Numbered from the stretch's first letter, positions 12,177-25,375 are shown. The stretch: DNA of 64,000 bases from Berghia stephanieae (GCA_034508935.3 CM067445.1:47926553-47990552), one strand, 5' to 3'. The notes: generated by a model from the sequence alone, not told the origin. Program-made: numbers and translations.

Positions 12177-12496
12177 TCACCAACATTTCTCATCGAAATG
12201 GAATAATTAAAATGCATTGTCTGGATACGCAAGAGATAAAATACTGTCTTTGTTGACAATAGCACGTCATTTTTTTTAACGGTTGTGTGAGTGGCTTTTA
12301 CTTGACATAAGATAATATAACTTGTAAATACAGAGCCCATGCAAGGTAACGGCTGCCAACTAGGGCATGGTGGAGGAATGTCCAGGGCCAACATTAATGA
12401 ATAAATTTAAATATGTAAACAAAGTCTGTGCGTGGCGCATTCCTTGTAATTTACAATACACTCAAAAATAGATGTGATTTCATGTAAAAATACTTG

Positions 12497-12609
12497 GTTG
12501 AAGACGGGGTTTTAGCGCGAGACGTTCTTGTGTGGTATTTTGTTCTTTTTTTCAGTTAAGAACAAAATACCAAACAAGAACGTTTCGCGCTAAAAACCCT
12601 TCTTCAATC
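12497..12609. repeat. Foldback element, ~50-bp arms
   Basis: The left arm runs from TTGAAGACGGGGTTTTAGCG to TATTTTGTTCTT. The right arm is its reverse complement, TTAAGAACAAAATACC to CGCTAAAAACCCTTCTTCAA, with a ~9-base loop (TTTTTCAG). Only a few mismatches interrupt the stem. This fits a small foldback or MITE-like element. No clear flanking target duplication is visible. Confidence 0.8.
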
Positions 12610-12692
12610 AATTATATTTTTAAAAATTAAGAATGGCAATACAACAAAGTATTCACCATAATTGTTTTGCTTAATAAAAGAGGGGGAAAAAC

Positions 12693-12988
12693 GGACTTTT
12701 TTAAAAAGAGCAATATCCACTAAATGTGCTCAAAACACATTACTAGTGGCCCCAAACAAACAGCGATACTTAAAATGTTGTAGGACGAGACATGACGCTT
12801 GTAAGGCTTGTAATTCTTTTTTCGACGGAGACAGCTTGGACGGGTACTCATTTAAAACCTGAGTGGTATGAAACAATGTAGCACAGAGACTTTTTTCCAG
12901 GGACTCAACTTTGCGTCGCCTATATCGGGACTCGAACCAGAGACATTCAGGTCCGAAAGCGAGTGTCATATCACTAGACCACAAAGCC
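12693..12988 (-). repeat. SINE family A, diverged
   Basis: Tail, AGGACGAGACATGACGC block, centre and head are all present but with many substitutions and small deletions. It is one of the older copies. Confidence 0.85.
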
Positions 12989-13273
12989 GAGTATAGAATG
13001 AGAGAATCAATACAGAGTCGACCTGAGTCACCCTAATTTTCTTCCTAGAACCGATGATTCGAATCACGGTGAGACAATTGTGACAAAGCCGCAGGTTTGA
13101 AGGTTTTATCCCCGATTATCCTGCTGCAGACTGCCTTTTGACCGGAGGTGCGGCCGAATAAATAAATAACCATGTATTTTTTGTGTGATGAAAATAGTGT
13201 TTGATTAAAATGTTTCAAACAATGTACTAACTAGTGCTTGCAACGAGAAAAAGAAACCAAGTAGATGTTAAAA

Positions 13274-13577
13274 AAATTGAGCATTTATATAGGGCAATAT
13301 CCACTTAACGTGCTCAATGCGCTTTACAAGGGGTCCCTGGTCAACAGAAACGTTTAACATGTAGGACGAGACATGACGCCTGTTAGGCGATATTACAATT
13401 TTTCAGACAAAGACAACGCTGTTAACGGCCAGGTACTCATTTTACACCTGAGTACGGTGAGAGAATGTGAGTAAAGAGTCTTTTCCAAGGACTCAACTAT
13501 GCGCCGAGCGAGGCTCGAACCCAGGACCTTCCGATCCGAAAGCGAGTGTCATACCACTAGACCACATAGCCGCACGG
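13274..13577 (-). repeat. SINE family A, well preserved
   Basis: Close to the family consensus over the whole length. The tRNA-like head (GGTCTAGTGGTATGACACTC and GGTTCGAGCC) is intact, and a T-rich tail on the minus strand follows the AGCTCAATTTTTTT-type end. Confidence 0.93.
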
Positions 13578-13765
13578 CTTAACAGCTGTTGGATAGTTTT
13601 TGTGATTTTAGTTGTTATATATTTATCTATTTACTTATTTATTTACTCACATACTTATTTGCCGACTTATTAATCGAGTTATTTATTTATCTATATTTTT
13701 ATTTATTCATTTTTTTTAATGATATGTCTGAACTGCTGTAAATAGTCAAGCTACGTAATAAGCTA

Positions 13766-13894
<129 letters not shown>

Positions 13895-14084
13895 AAGTGC
13901 TCTGCTTCCTATATTATGACGCTACACATAATAGACAAGTTTCGGATAAGCTTCTTTACGGAAAGCCAAACAGAACACAGGGCAAATGTTGCGGGCAACC
14001 CAGGCCCTACATTGCAGGCTATTCTTATCTAACTGAAAAAAATGCCTTTCCTTATTAAGAACATTTATAATAATCACTTTACTT

Positions 14085-14295
14085 TACTGTTCCGCCGTGA
14101 GGGTACCAATAGCGCAGTTGGGAAGGGACTGAAATTATTTTTTTCTGACCCCTCTGAGCTGGGTTTATTAGATATGGCTGGAAGTACTTTGCGATAGACT
14201 AGCGCCCTATCCAAATGATAGCGAACAATTGCTTTTGTCCGTTTCACGCTACAGAAAACCGGGATAGATAAAGTCCGGATGTAAAGGCAGATTCT
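14085..14295 (+). repeat. SINE family C copy
   Basis: GGCTGGAAGTACTTTGCGAT, AGACTAGCGCCCTATCC and a TTGTCCGTTTCACGCTACAG tail. Reverse-complement copies lie at 24.63 and 46.67 kb. The same TTTCA-GCTACAGAAAC-GGGATA tail also ends the tRNA(Leu)-headed SINE at 29.6 kb. Confidence 0.75.
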
Positions 14296-16305
14296 AAGGA
14301 TTACGGGACGTAAAAGAAAAAGAGGTTGGAGGATCTTTATTGACGACCAGCATATATTGAGATTCGAAAATAAGATGCTATCACTCTGAAACCAGATGAT
14401 CATTTACACAAGGTATGTATTCAGTCCTCTAGAATAGTGGTTTTACACTTCCAGTGAGGTAGGAACTAGTTTGTTGACATCACCCTTTTGTTCCCTATTG
14501 TTTACATGACATAATATAATTTTGATTAAATTTGATTTGTCTCTCGAGTACCAGAATCAACTGTAAATTATATTGGTTTTATATTCTTCACAAAGAAAGA
14601 CACATTTAGCTCATTCCAATGATAATGTTATGGCAATCCTGACATACTCAAAACACTTGGCGACCTTTGCTGCTTTTAATTTTTAGTGAACACTGAGGTC
14701 ACTTGGTGTTACTAAAAGTAAAGTATCCGAAAAAAAAAAGAAGTCTATAAAATATTGTGAGTTGAAAATGAGGCTAAAAATGTCTCTGTCGCGCCAGCCA
14801 ACACTGAAACTCAAAGCTTATTATACTAATCATTATATATAATATAACACACCGCTTTGGAAATAAAAAGGTGAATATATTACCAATTTAAAACAATGCA
14901 ATTAAACACCACGCCAACACACGTACGTTTACCAACACCACATCGTCACCAACTCAACAACCATTTTATATTCTCACCTACGACACATTAGTAATAATTA
15001 ATAAACAACGCCAGCAATACCTTAACAAATGGTATTTACGTTGGTTGAAAAATAGATGGGCATAGAAAGTCAAGAGGCACCGGGGCGGAACAACATACGA
15101 GGCTGATGACTGGGGAGGACGAGTGACGTGAATTCAGTTTTGGGGTGAGGAATGAAGTGAGTTGTGCTGGAAATGAGTATTCTACCACTCATTGACAGAC
15201 TAAACAATTTTAATTTTTGGCCATCTGTTTTTGTTTTTTGTTGATGTTTTGTTTTTGTTTTTTGGTATTTTTTTGTTTGTTTTTTTTGTTTTTTTTTTTT
15301 TGTTTGGCCATTTAAAAATACAAACAAATAAAAATCTTGTCCAATTTTGAAGAATCCCCTCTTAATCGAAAAATTCAATATCAATACTCAGGTTTGAAAC
15401 TTTTAAACAAATTGAGGGTCGTCTTTTATTGCTCGATATCTTTAAGTTTTTTGGCCAAATTTTTTTCATGATTGTTTTCCAAAGTACAGCGGTATCGGTT
15501 GGGTGGGCGAATGGATGGATTGACAAGACCAGTCTTGTACGAATATGAGAGTGAGCGCTATTGATTTTGTACGTTTTCACACACACCCACACACACAGAG
15601 AACCAACGTGAGTTGAGTGCGTCCCCGGGGGCTATTATTAGTAGTAGTGTATGCACGAAGACAGTCGCCGTTTGGATTGTCCAGGTAAACAAGGCAGCAA
15701 TTGTAAGCTGATTAAATAACAACCATAGCGAGCGAAGCTCCAAATTAATGTGTATTTGTAGAAATATACCTTTTTTAAAAAAGGGTTAAGCATGGGCTTA
15801 AGGAAGGGAGGGGGGGGGGGGGGCGATGTAGACAGAAAAATGGGAGGGGGTAGAAGACATTAAAACTCATGGTAGTTTGTTTTGTTTTGTTTGTTTGTTT
15901 TTTTTTGTTTTTTTTTTTTTTTATTTTTAAAAGTTTTACGGCGTTTATAACACTTTAATGTCTCTTCTTCCTTCTCTTCAAAGAAATCATTCAGAATGAA
16001 TGAGTATTACGGTTCATATCCAGATGAAAAAGGAAAATAAATGTGTAAGTAATTTCCTGATAGTCTGAGTCTCAAGCGCATCTTTGGTGATATGAACGCA
16101 AAGGAAATACATCAGTTCGGATAGCTGGGTAGATTTGAGTTCAATATCTGTTATACTCTGGAATCACAAAGGATATCAGAGAACAAAAGAACGAATCCCT
16201 CATAGCAAAGGGCTGATAGAAACGAGACATGGGGAAAAAACAAACAATCCAAATTTTCAAAAGAATAAATTAATAAATGAAAAGCACGGAAATAAATCAG
16301 CTTGT
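14296..16305. other. No gene seen
   Basis: Unique-looking AT-rich DNA with GTTTT/GTTTG low-complexity runs at 15,225-15,305 and 15,880-15,925 and a G run at 15,811. Short frames here lack splice sites or similarity I could recognise. Confidence 0.4.
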
Positions 16306-16309
16306 CGTG

Positions 16310-16507
<198 letters not shown>

Positions 16508-16690
16508 TTCCCTTTATTATCTCCAATGGGAAATTTGTCTTCGGGGTCTATTCCAATGGAAAACTGGAATAACACAGGAGTCAGCCGCAGTGCAGCGCCG
16601 CAAATTGTACTATGGCGAGGTGACTTGTTCAAGGCCACTCACCGAGGCGATAGTCGAACTCGGTACCTTTTGGGTACGAATCTAGGACAT
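16508..16690 (-). repeat. SINE family B
   Basis: Tail TTCCCTTTATTATCTCCAAT, GGAATAACACAGGAGTCAGC block, CGAGGTGACTTGTTCAAGGC core and GTCGAACTCGGTACC box B, all reading on the minus strand. The outer head is degraded. Confidence 0.82.
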
Positions 16691-17394
16691 CATGGACATC
16701 CAAGAGAAGATTGGAATAGCCTAGAGAATGATATAGAAATAAAATCTATCGAATGACTATAATCTTCCAAACTTCCAAGATTAAAGTCAAGAAAAAAGTT
16801 GATAATATTCAAATATCAGAAATAGAAGAAAGATGAAGAGTAATCTTAACAGGGGCAGATGAAGTAAGTCGGTTGATTTATTTAAAAAGTAATTTTTTTG
16901 TCGAAAAGTAAAGAGGGATTTTTGGTAATGAGAAAAAGAAAGAAGAGTGGGGGAAAAAGACAGAGAAATAGAGAGGGGGTGAGAAGGAGGGAGAGTGGAA
17001 GACAGACAGACGGTAAGTCAGACATTTTTTTTGTTTGTTTGTTTGTTGCTTTAGGTCTCTTCCAACACAATTGAGGTTATATGAGAGACCGCTGAAACAA
17101 AAAAAAAACAAGCAATCTAACAAAAATAGTACAAATGTAAATCAAAATCATAACCTAAAGATATCATAAGCTAAATTATAAATAACCAAGAACAAACAGG
17201 CAGAAGATTTACAGAAAAAAAAAAAAAAAAATATCCCCTGTCAAAAATACAATCACAAACCAAAGAAGCAGGATAGGCTAGTAAAGAGAAGAAGAAACGA
17301 CATCACTATCGGATCGTACACCCATGCGAACATCATAGGTATATGATTCAAGGGTGATGCTCCCATCCAACCACCCGCGTAAGTCAGACACATA

Positions 17395-17705
17395 AAAGAA
17401 AGATAGAAAGAAAAAACAAAAAGGAAAGAAGGTTGAAGTAAGGAAAGAAGGAAGGAATGAAGGAGGAAGTAAGGAATGAAGGAGGAAGTAAGGAAAGAAG
17501 GAAGGAAGCAAAGAAGTAAGGGAGGAAGGAATAACAGACGAAAAGATCAGACGAAAGAAAGTAAGAAAGATTTTTTTTTTAAAGAAAGAAGAGAGAGAGA
17601 GAAAAAAAAACAGAAAGAAAGAAAGAAAGAAAGAAAGAAAAACAAGAGAGAAAGAACAAAGGAAAGAAAGAAAGAAAGAAAAGATAGGAATAAAAAAAGA
17701 AATGC
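17395..17705. repeat. GAAG/GAAA-rich polypurine tract
   Basis: About 310 bp of nearly uninterrupted purines in imperfect AAGGAAGG, AAAGAAAG and GAGAGA units. Frames give Lys/Glu/Arg or Phe/Ser/Leu repeats. Confidence 0.93.
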
Positions 17706-17964
17706 AGAGAAAAGTGAATGAATGTACGAAAAATGAAAGGAGGGAAAACGTCATTCTCCATTTTATGCAAAGACTTGTAAATGGCATATTTGTGGTACAC
17801 ATTTGTACTCCACACAGACTTTTGAGTTTTAAGTGAGTTGTTGTCTGTTATATGATAAAGATCGATTCTGAATGAAACAATCAATGAAACGGGGATGAAA
17901 ACACACTTGTTAAAATGCATGAGACGAAGTATACAAATGGCTAATGTTGACAAGAGTGCACAGA

Positions 17965-18000
17965 TAGGGGAGGGGGAGAGAAAGGAGAGAGACCGGCAGC

Positions 18001-18032
<32 letters not shown>

Positions 18033-18147
18033 GGGGGGGGGAGAGACAGTGAGAGATATAGAGAGCATAGAGAGAACGAAAAAGAAATCAAACACACACA
18101 TACACACGATACATTCACATGCGCACACACTCACATACACAGCGATA

Positions 18148-18213
<66 letters not shown>

Positions 18214-18500
18214 GTCAGCTAGAAGAAGAAGAAGAAGAAGAAGAAGAAGAAGAAGAAGAAGAAGAAGAAGAAGAAGAAGAAGAAGAAGAAGAAGAAGAAG
18301 AAGAAGAGAAGAAGAAGAAGAAGAAGAGAAGAAGAAGAAGAAGAAGAAGAAAGAAGAAGAAAGAAGAAAAGGAGAAGAAAAAGAAGAAAAGAGGGAGAGA
18401 GAGAGTAGGAGAGAGAGAAGAAGAGAGGAGAGAGAGAGGAGAGGAGGGAGAGAGAGAGAAGAGAGAGAGAGGGAGGGGGGGAGGGGAGTAGGAGCAAAGT
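17965..18500. repeat. Long polypurine tract: (GA)n and (AAG)n
   Basis: GA repeats, a short CA-rich island at 18,090-18,140, another GA run, then about 150 bp of pure AAG followed by mixed GA/GGA. The 200-residue open frame of Glu/Lys/Arg across it is a product of the repeat. Confidence 0.95.
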
Positions 18501-18754
18501 AGAAGAAATAGGAAGACGAGGAGGAGGATGTAATAGAGCAGGAGGAGAGGGAAATAATATATATAGATACAAGCCAAAAGATGCCAGGCAATGAGCCCTT
18601 AGGGTGGACAAGACTGACCAATCTAGCCTAAGACCTTCATGGGCCTGAAACGCCCATTGCTGTACTGTTCCTTGTCTGTCCTCAAGACTACAATTATAAT
18701 ATAGCATTTATTGAATTGCCTGACTCTGAGACCGGCAGTTAGAGTGATAGTGAG

Positions 18755-18758
18755 AGTG

Positions 18759-18843
<85 letters not shown>

Positions 18844-18846
18844 AGA
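18755..18846. repeat. (GA)n microsatellite
   Basis: About 80 bp of pure GA. Confidence 0.97.
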
Positions 18847-19051
18847 GGTGGTTGAAAGCCAAAACAACAAATAATATATTAAGAGTCAGAAGTAATTCTT
18901 TTTTAAGTCACCACAGTTGTGGGATCTTTGCCATATCTAATCACAACTCAACACTAGGCAACTATGAGCACGAGGGTGGTGGTGAGGGAGGGCAAGGGGG
19001 AGCGAACGATTGACATAGAGATTGTGAGGGATTGAAAGCAGGTATTCAAAT

Positions 19052-19324
19052 ATGTCCGTCCAGCATTCCACGGACTACGAGCTATTTATAAAAAGCCTTT
19101 TCGTGGAATTAGTCCCGTATGAAATAGATCGGGTTGACCAGGTGTTATCCGGAATAGACCTGAGTAATGCATCCTCAAAGACCATTTTAACCCCAGGATC
19201 AAGTATGCATAAAATTCCATTTTTACAAAGATTTAATTTTACAACTTTTATCCAGTTTTTAATGGATTTATCTATGAACAAACAAAAAAAAAACACCCTC
19301 TCTCATAATACCATAGCACGATAA
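19052..19324 (+). other. Unassigned 90-codon open frame
   Basis: The frame starts MSVQHSTDYELFIKSLFVEL and has ordinary composition, unlike the repeat-derived frames around it. It ends in lysine-rich then low-complexity sequence. I see no splice sites with matching phase, no promoter and no family resemblance. It may be chance or a decayed exon. Confidence 0.15.
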
Positions 19325-20835
19325 AATAAACTGACCCAGACATGGGGCTAGGAAAATCAGCTTATTATTATTTTTAAGAAATATCATTTTAAGTTTAAGG
19401 CACACCTCTCTGGCATTTTTATTTTTTCAATCCCAATCACCTCCTATCATCAGACACATATTAAACTATGTGTGGTACTTTAATCTTCTTAGTTATTTTT
19501 TTTAAAAAAACAACAACAAAAAATATGACCTCCATGTTAACATACATTCATTTTGATAATCAATTAATCATGACAAGAAAAAAAAAGTCACATAAATGTT
19601 GACAGGAGCCAGCCATGCACAAAAATCTTCAGAAATTTAACGAGAAATGTCACCACTATGAAAAAGGGCTTAAGTAATTGAGAAAAATTCTATAATTTCA
19701 GACTAGTGACTTTTAATTCGATATGGTGCTACCACTGGCAGAATGCTAGATATTTCTAATGGAATCTCAAGAAAATGAATCTTTATAATGTATTAGATGT
19801 GAATACTGGTTACACAACCATAGCCCCTCCCACGATGAACTTTATGTATTGAAAGAATAAAAACAAACTGTAAAGGTGGAGATGAACACAAAAGGTCTTG
19901 TTTATACAAGGTCAAAGACATTAAGCGGTGTTAAAAGATAATCTATAATTAAATGTCACAAATATATTGACAAATTCAATGAACTTCAAGGACAGACTAC
20001 ATCATAGAAGAATGTTGGATTTTTTAAAAATCCATATTCTACCAAGGCTGCAATGATATGCCGATTTTAAGATGTTATCTGCATGACTAAATAATTATTT
20101 GTTTTATGTTTAGCTTTTACTTTTCGAATTATTACATTTGATTCAAGATTGCAGTATATGTATATATTGCATGTGTACGACTGCTGTGTATGGGTCTTAG
20201 CAAGTTATGACTGTGTTACATTTAGTCCAGTGATCATAAAGCACTATAAAAGAGCACTTTGTTATTTTGTTTCCAAAACAAGGAATATAAAGAATGACAA
20301 AGACTATGCTATAATACTATGATTATGTACCAGATTATGTAAAAGTCAAGAAGTTTTAAAAATAAAGGGAAAGAATATAAGATTCTTAAACTCCTACATT
20401 TGGAGATTAAAACGAGTTCCAAATACTGTGCGACCTTGAGTTCTTCGCTGGGAGCCAGTTTGAAATTTCAAATGCAGCAATTCCATATTTTATTGTACCC
20501 CTCCTTTGACTGCAAACATATTATTACTTCTCATGTCAAAGTATAACTGACATAAAAATATTTGACATAAAGAATCTTTTAAATATAGTAAAAACCTATT
20601 TTTTATGAAAAACAGATGCGTCCAATAGAAGAATATTACTTGAACTCCCCATGGGCTATCCCATTATTTTTCAAAACTCATATGTTCTGACTTTATTTCT
20701 TAAATATGTCCAAGACAAGTTACATCAATATACAATATCAGATTTTCATTTCAAACATTTTAATTCTAAAAAAATGAATGATCTTCTATATTTTTTTTTT
20801 AAAAGGTCTAATGAAGTAAAAAAAAAAAAATTTTT
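19325..20835. other. No gene seen
   Basis: Unique-looking AT-rich DNA without open frames of note. This and neighbouring stretches could be intron of the neurobeachin-like gene whose first exon lies at 23.4 kb. Confidence 0.4.
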
Positions 20836-20837
20836 AA

Positions 20838-21097
20838 TTGAGCTTTTATATAGGGCAAATCCACTTAATATGCTCAAAGCGCTTACAAGGGGTCTCTGAC
20901 CAACAGCAACATGTAGAACGAGACATGACGCCTGTTAGGCGATATTGCAGGTACTCGTTTTACACCTGAGTACAGTGAGAAAATGTGAGTAAAGACCCTT
21001 TTCCAAGGACTCAACTATGCGCCAAGCGAGGCTTGAACCCAGGACCTTCCGATCCGAAAGCGAGTGTCATACCACTAGACCACATAGAGCCGCACAG
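20838..21097 (-). repeat. SINE family A, internally deleted
   Basis: Head, centre and tail are close to consensus, but the segment between GCGATATTGCA and GGTACTCG, which holds the GACAGAGACAACG block in other copies, is missing. Confidence 0.92.
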
Positions 21098-21254
21098 TAA
21101 AAACAAAATGCATCTAAGTCACTTTTCAAAACCACTTAATGATGCTGGGTAGCCCACTTGTCCTAAAGTGGATCTGAAACGTACTAAGTTCGACTAACCA
21201 TTGCACTGTGCTGTATGGCATAGTGCTAGTTCACTTTGCATTTCTGCAATGCAT

Positions 21255-21328
21255 TGATGCCTAGGCTATTCAAATATTCCCTTGGAATAGATCCTAAGAC
21301 AAATTTCCCCTTGAGGATGAATATAAAA
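21255..21328 (+). repeat. SINE family B tail fragment, opposite orientation
   Basis: The reverse complement reads TTCATCCTCAAGGGGAAATT, then TTGTCTTAGGATC and TATTCCAAGGGAA. This matches the 3' part of the copies at 2.9 and 16.5 kb. Confidence 0.65.
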
Positions 21329-22290
21329 GGAATTTTTGTTATAAAACCAACCATATAGCCAGTGTGTGATCCCAGTCCAGCCTGGGACAAGAATTTGGAA
21401 GGGTTGGAGTTTTAGGCCAGCAAATCCCTATGTCATTACGGAAAATAAATTCACTGCTATAGAAACATCACCTAAATATTTTATTGGCACCGTATTCAAC
21501 GTAACATGCCGATCTCCACCAGTAAGCTACATGAAACCAGACTTCAATCACATTTGTCACAAAGAGTTGTTTTCAGGGTATAGTTTTGTCTTGATTAGTT
21601 TTCATGGTGCACTAAGTAACTCTAATTTAATCTTTTTTTTTTTTTTTCAATGTATAATTTTGTCATAATATCCATTTTTTGAAATGTATCTGGGGTTGTA
21701 CTCAAAGAAAACTTCATCGCTGACTATTGTCACATACTCATTCACACCAAAATAGAATGCAGTCATGAAAATGTACTAAAAAAGTGTGATAACCAATAAT
21801 ACAATAATACAACATAAATTAGACAAAAGAATGAGATTGAACTAAATGTCACTCATCCAATGCTAGCCCGTTCTCTGACATCAATTTGTGCACCACTAAA
21901 TTAGATTGTCCTGTTATAAGTATAAGAACTGTTAAAACTAACTTTCATGAACAAATTACCTCAATGAACTTTGCTACAAAGGGTAGTAAAATTCCAACAA
22001 AATTATTGGTCCAAATCTGAACTGGATAGTTGACACAGTATTGACACTACATATAATTAATTTTTTTTAAAACATAAGTAGATCCTTCTACTTCTAGAAT
22101 ATAGACCAAACTTAACCCTACGGCCAAGTCTGTATAAAATGTCATTCAGGCCAATCAAAAGACTTTTCCTCAATCGCATTTGTTCATGAAAAAAATGTAT
22201 TCTTTCAGATTCAGAGAGTTGGGACCAATTGCTAATGGCACACTCTGCAGTTACTCTTTAGCCTTATCTGAACGCCTATTAAATATCTTA

Positions 22291-22877
22291 ATAAAATGGC
22301 AGTGTCTACGTACACTGTAACCGGGCACCTAGCCTCAGGATCTACGTACACGTAGCTCCGGTAACTGGTTTGCTGCTACAATACAAGCAATGGATAGTAT
22401 TACGGGTGTGTCTACGTACAAGGTAACTTTAGGCAGTTTAGTGAGTACCAGCAGTGGGAGTCAAATTGTGACCCAACTCGCCCATAAGGAAGTTGTGACT
22501 GGAAATTGACGTTCGCTTTTAATAAAAGTTTTAGGGGGGTTCAATTAAAGATGCATAACTTCGTTATAAGGAGGAATATCGCAGATATTTTGGTATCATT
22601 ATTTTTGTTACTTACCGGGCACCTAGTCTCGGGATCTATGTACACGGTAACACCTATACACAGTAACCTTGAATCTCGCCTTTAATGGGTTAAATTGTAT
22701 TGTTTGATTTTTAAAAATAACACACACACACACGCAAGTACAAACACACACATACATACAGAGCGAGGTCTATCCATTACTTGCATTGTAGCAGCAAACC
22801 AGTTACCGGAGCTACCATGTACGTAGATCCTGAGGCTAGGTGCCCGGCTACCGTGTACGTAGACACTGCCATTTTAT
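22291..22877. mobile_element. Non-autonomous DNA transposon with ~107-bp inverted repeats
   Basis: Left arm 22,291-22,397 and right arm 22,770-22,877 are inverted copies with about half a dozen differences; both begin ATAAAATGGCAGTGTCTACG inward. TA dinucleotides flank both outer ends (22,289-22,290 and 22,878-22,879), as in a TA target duplication. The interior has further degenerate copies of the arm motif (CACCTAGTCTCGGGATCTAT at 22,620) and a CA repeat. It encodes nothing. TA targeting fits the Tc1/mariner and some other DDE superfamilies, but no transposase is here. Confidence 0.82.
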
Positions 22878-23401
22878 TACAGTACAGGGAGTAATAAAAT
22901 ATTTTGAACAAACGTCAGCTAAGAGAATTTGGTGCCATGCGATGTGCACTAATTTGCATATATGTACTGTACACGTCGGTGCCATGAATAAAAAGGAGTA
23001 CCTAAAGTGTAAAAGTAAAGAGGGTGTGTGCAGACGCTAGAGTACAAAAAGTTAAAAATTGTTACAATCTTAGGTGAATAAAATGTGTTTTACCAAATAA
23101 GAACACAACATGACTGAATGATGTGTGTAAAATATATATGGCCAGGGTCATTAAAACGTAGGTTAGGTTTGCATCTTTCTTATATAAGTCTTTACTGCCC
23201 CAAACCGGTACCTGTGCCAAGAGCCGGTAATAAATGTCACCGATGTCGATGTGACACAAGCCCAAGCACGGGACAAATGACACTTGGCGTGTCACCGGTA
23301 GGCCTATAGAATTTACGGAAGTACTAACTTCAGGAGTTCAAATTGCTTATAGTGAATATATTACGCTGTAATAATCAAATAGATGCACATAATTTTCTTA
23401 C

Positions 23402-23584
23402 CAGATAAAGAACGGTATCCACAACATCCTTGTTGGAAACTTGCTTGAGCTGAATCAAGCCAATCAACAATCCAAATTTCAGCTCGTCGTTTCCATCTTT
23501 CAATTTCAAAATTCCTTCTACTGTCGTAACGCCGTCTGCTGATTCCTGCTCAGCAGACGATGTTGGTTTTTCGGATTCTGTCAT
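23402..23584 (-). CDS. NBEA/LRBA: First coding exon of a neurobeachin/LRBA-type gene
   Basis: The exon starts at an ATG and encodes 61 residues ending LLIGLIQLKQVSNKDVVDTV-LYL, where it meets a good GTAAGA donor in phase 0. Human NBEA and LRBA have the equivalent start MKFAVLIGLIQVGEVSNRDI with the same step into a LVGGEFD exon. The preceding ~34 residues (MTESEKPTSSAEQESADG...) are low-complexity, as in the variable N-termini of the family. Neurobeachins are very large BEACH-domain proteins (about 2,800-2,950 residues in mammals) that act as kinase-anchoring and membrane-traffic scaffolds. This window holds only the N-terminus of the concanavalin-like/armadillo region. The next exon is not found within the lower 23 kb by eye, so intron 1 may be very long. 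Identification rests on a ~25-residue match. Confidence 0.72.
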
Positions 23585-24000
23585 TGCACTTTTGTCAAAA
23601 TCCGCATCGAATACATTTATCGTATTAGTAAGTCAAAATAAATAATAACAACAGTTAGCTATTACACACAGCAGTCTCTGTTGTAACACAGCAGCAGACA
23701 CAGTCGGCCCGTGTCGTCTTCCGCATCGACAGGACAACAGGTCGTCACAATCGTTGATTCGACAATAATATTGAAATAATATAATTCAACTATAAAATTG
23801 ATTGAAAGTTTGCATTTTTCTGAAAAAATTCATTGCGTAAAAAAAGTAAGATACACATTGACATTCTGTAAATATAATGTGTAAAATTGTATTGACAAAA
23901 ATTTCGATTTATTCACTATGTCTAAACGCCGAAACGGTTATGGAAAAAATAATTGCGTTGACCCCTCCCACCTCATCCACCCCATCCCGACGTGCACTTA
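23585..24000 (-). promoter_or_regulatory. Presumed 5' UTR and promoter side of the neurobeachin-like gene
   Basis: Upstream of the ATG the sequence is moderately GC-rich at 23,690-23,760, with CAG/CAC repeats, then turns AT-rich. No TATA box stands out. The transcription start cannot be placed. Confidence 0.3.
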
Positions 24001-24361
24001 TTTGAAGGTCTGATGACCCAATTTGTTATCGGCCGTTGTATACTTTTTTGCAGGACTGATAACCAAATGGTTATGAGCTCATTGTTGAACTGGATATACT
24101 CTCAAACCAATACTAAATTCCTGTTACCTTTTGTGCAATAGGTACACGAAAAAGGTAAAAACTGGGTTTTCGGGGTTAAACAAGAGACAGACATTCAAAA
24201 ATAAAAATTGTCATATTTAGCATCACATAACGCGTGAAAAGAATATTACTAAAGGATGGTTCACTTTCTCCTCCCTTCATGATAAAATTATTACAACCTA
24301 CACATGCATCTAAACCCACTCCACCCCCCCCCCTCACCCCCACCCCTACACATATAAGAAT

Positions 24362-24583
<222 letters not shown>

Positions 24584-24624
24584 TTCATAAGACACATGCA
24601 TCCGGAGTTTGTCTCTGTGTCTGT

Positions 24625-24830
24625 ATCGTTAGACGGGAAACAGCGATTGCTTTCTACCCTTTGATAGGACGATAGTCTATGCAAAGTTATTTCCGCCAGA
24701 TCCAACACACCCAGCTACACAATAACTGCTTGCTAGGTGGACAAGGGGTCAGAAATATTCTCGACCACACCTAGGATTGAAAGCGATCCCTTTACTTTTG
24801 AGGCGAGTGCTCTACTGTTGTTAATGGGAT
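24625..24830 (-). repeat. SINE family C copy
   Basis: GCGATTGCTTTCTACCCTTT and GGACGATAGTCTATGCAAAG are diverged versions of the 46.7-kb copy. GAGGCGAGTGCTCTACTG at the far end is the tRNA-like head on the minus strand. Confidence 0.7.
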
Positions 24831-25035
24831 ATATATTATTGGAGTATAAAAAAATAAAATTTTGGCTCCGATGAATGTTAGTAAAAAATATTCTAGGATA
24901 GTGTGTATATTGTGCCTATTTTGAGGGCTTTTTCACCGTGTGGATTAATAGGTATATTCTTTAAGTTATGTTGAATGCGCAGGGAATGAAAAACGAGCGA
25001 AATTAGGTGCATTTTTTTTAATGTATAAATTAAGT

Positions 25036-25037
<2 letters not shown>

Positions 25038-25099
<62 letters not shown>

Positions 25100-25124
25100 C
25101 ACCACCACCACCATAATCATCATC

Positions 25125-25189
<65 letters not shown>

Positions 25190-25212
25190 TATCATCATCA
25201 TCATCATCATCA

Positions 25213-25259
<47 letters not shown>

Positions 25260-25310
25260 TATTATCATCATCATCATCAGCATCATCATTATCATTATTA
25301 TGTAGAACAC
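25038..25310. repeat. (ATC)n / (TTA)n compound array
   Basis: ATC, ACC, TTA, ATC, TTA and ATC blocks in succession over about 270 bp. Confidence 0.97.
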
Positions 25311-25375
25311 GTAGTACAATGATTTCGTACTCGTTTTTTTTTTCTTCAAAATAGTACTTTTGAGAGGTTTTTTAA

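Noticed and set aside
17895-18707. Glu/Lys/Arg-rich frame of about 198 residues and Leu/Ser antisense frames
   Set aside because: Made of GA and AAG repeats with no splice or start context.
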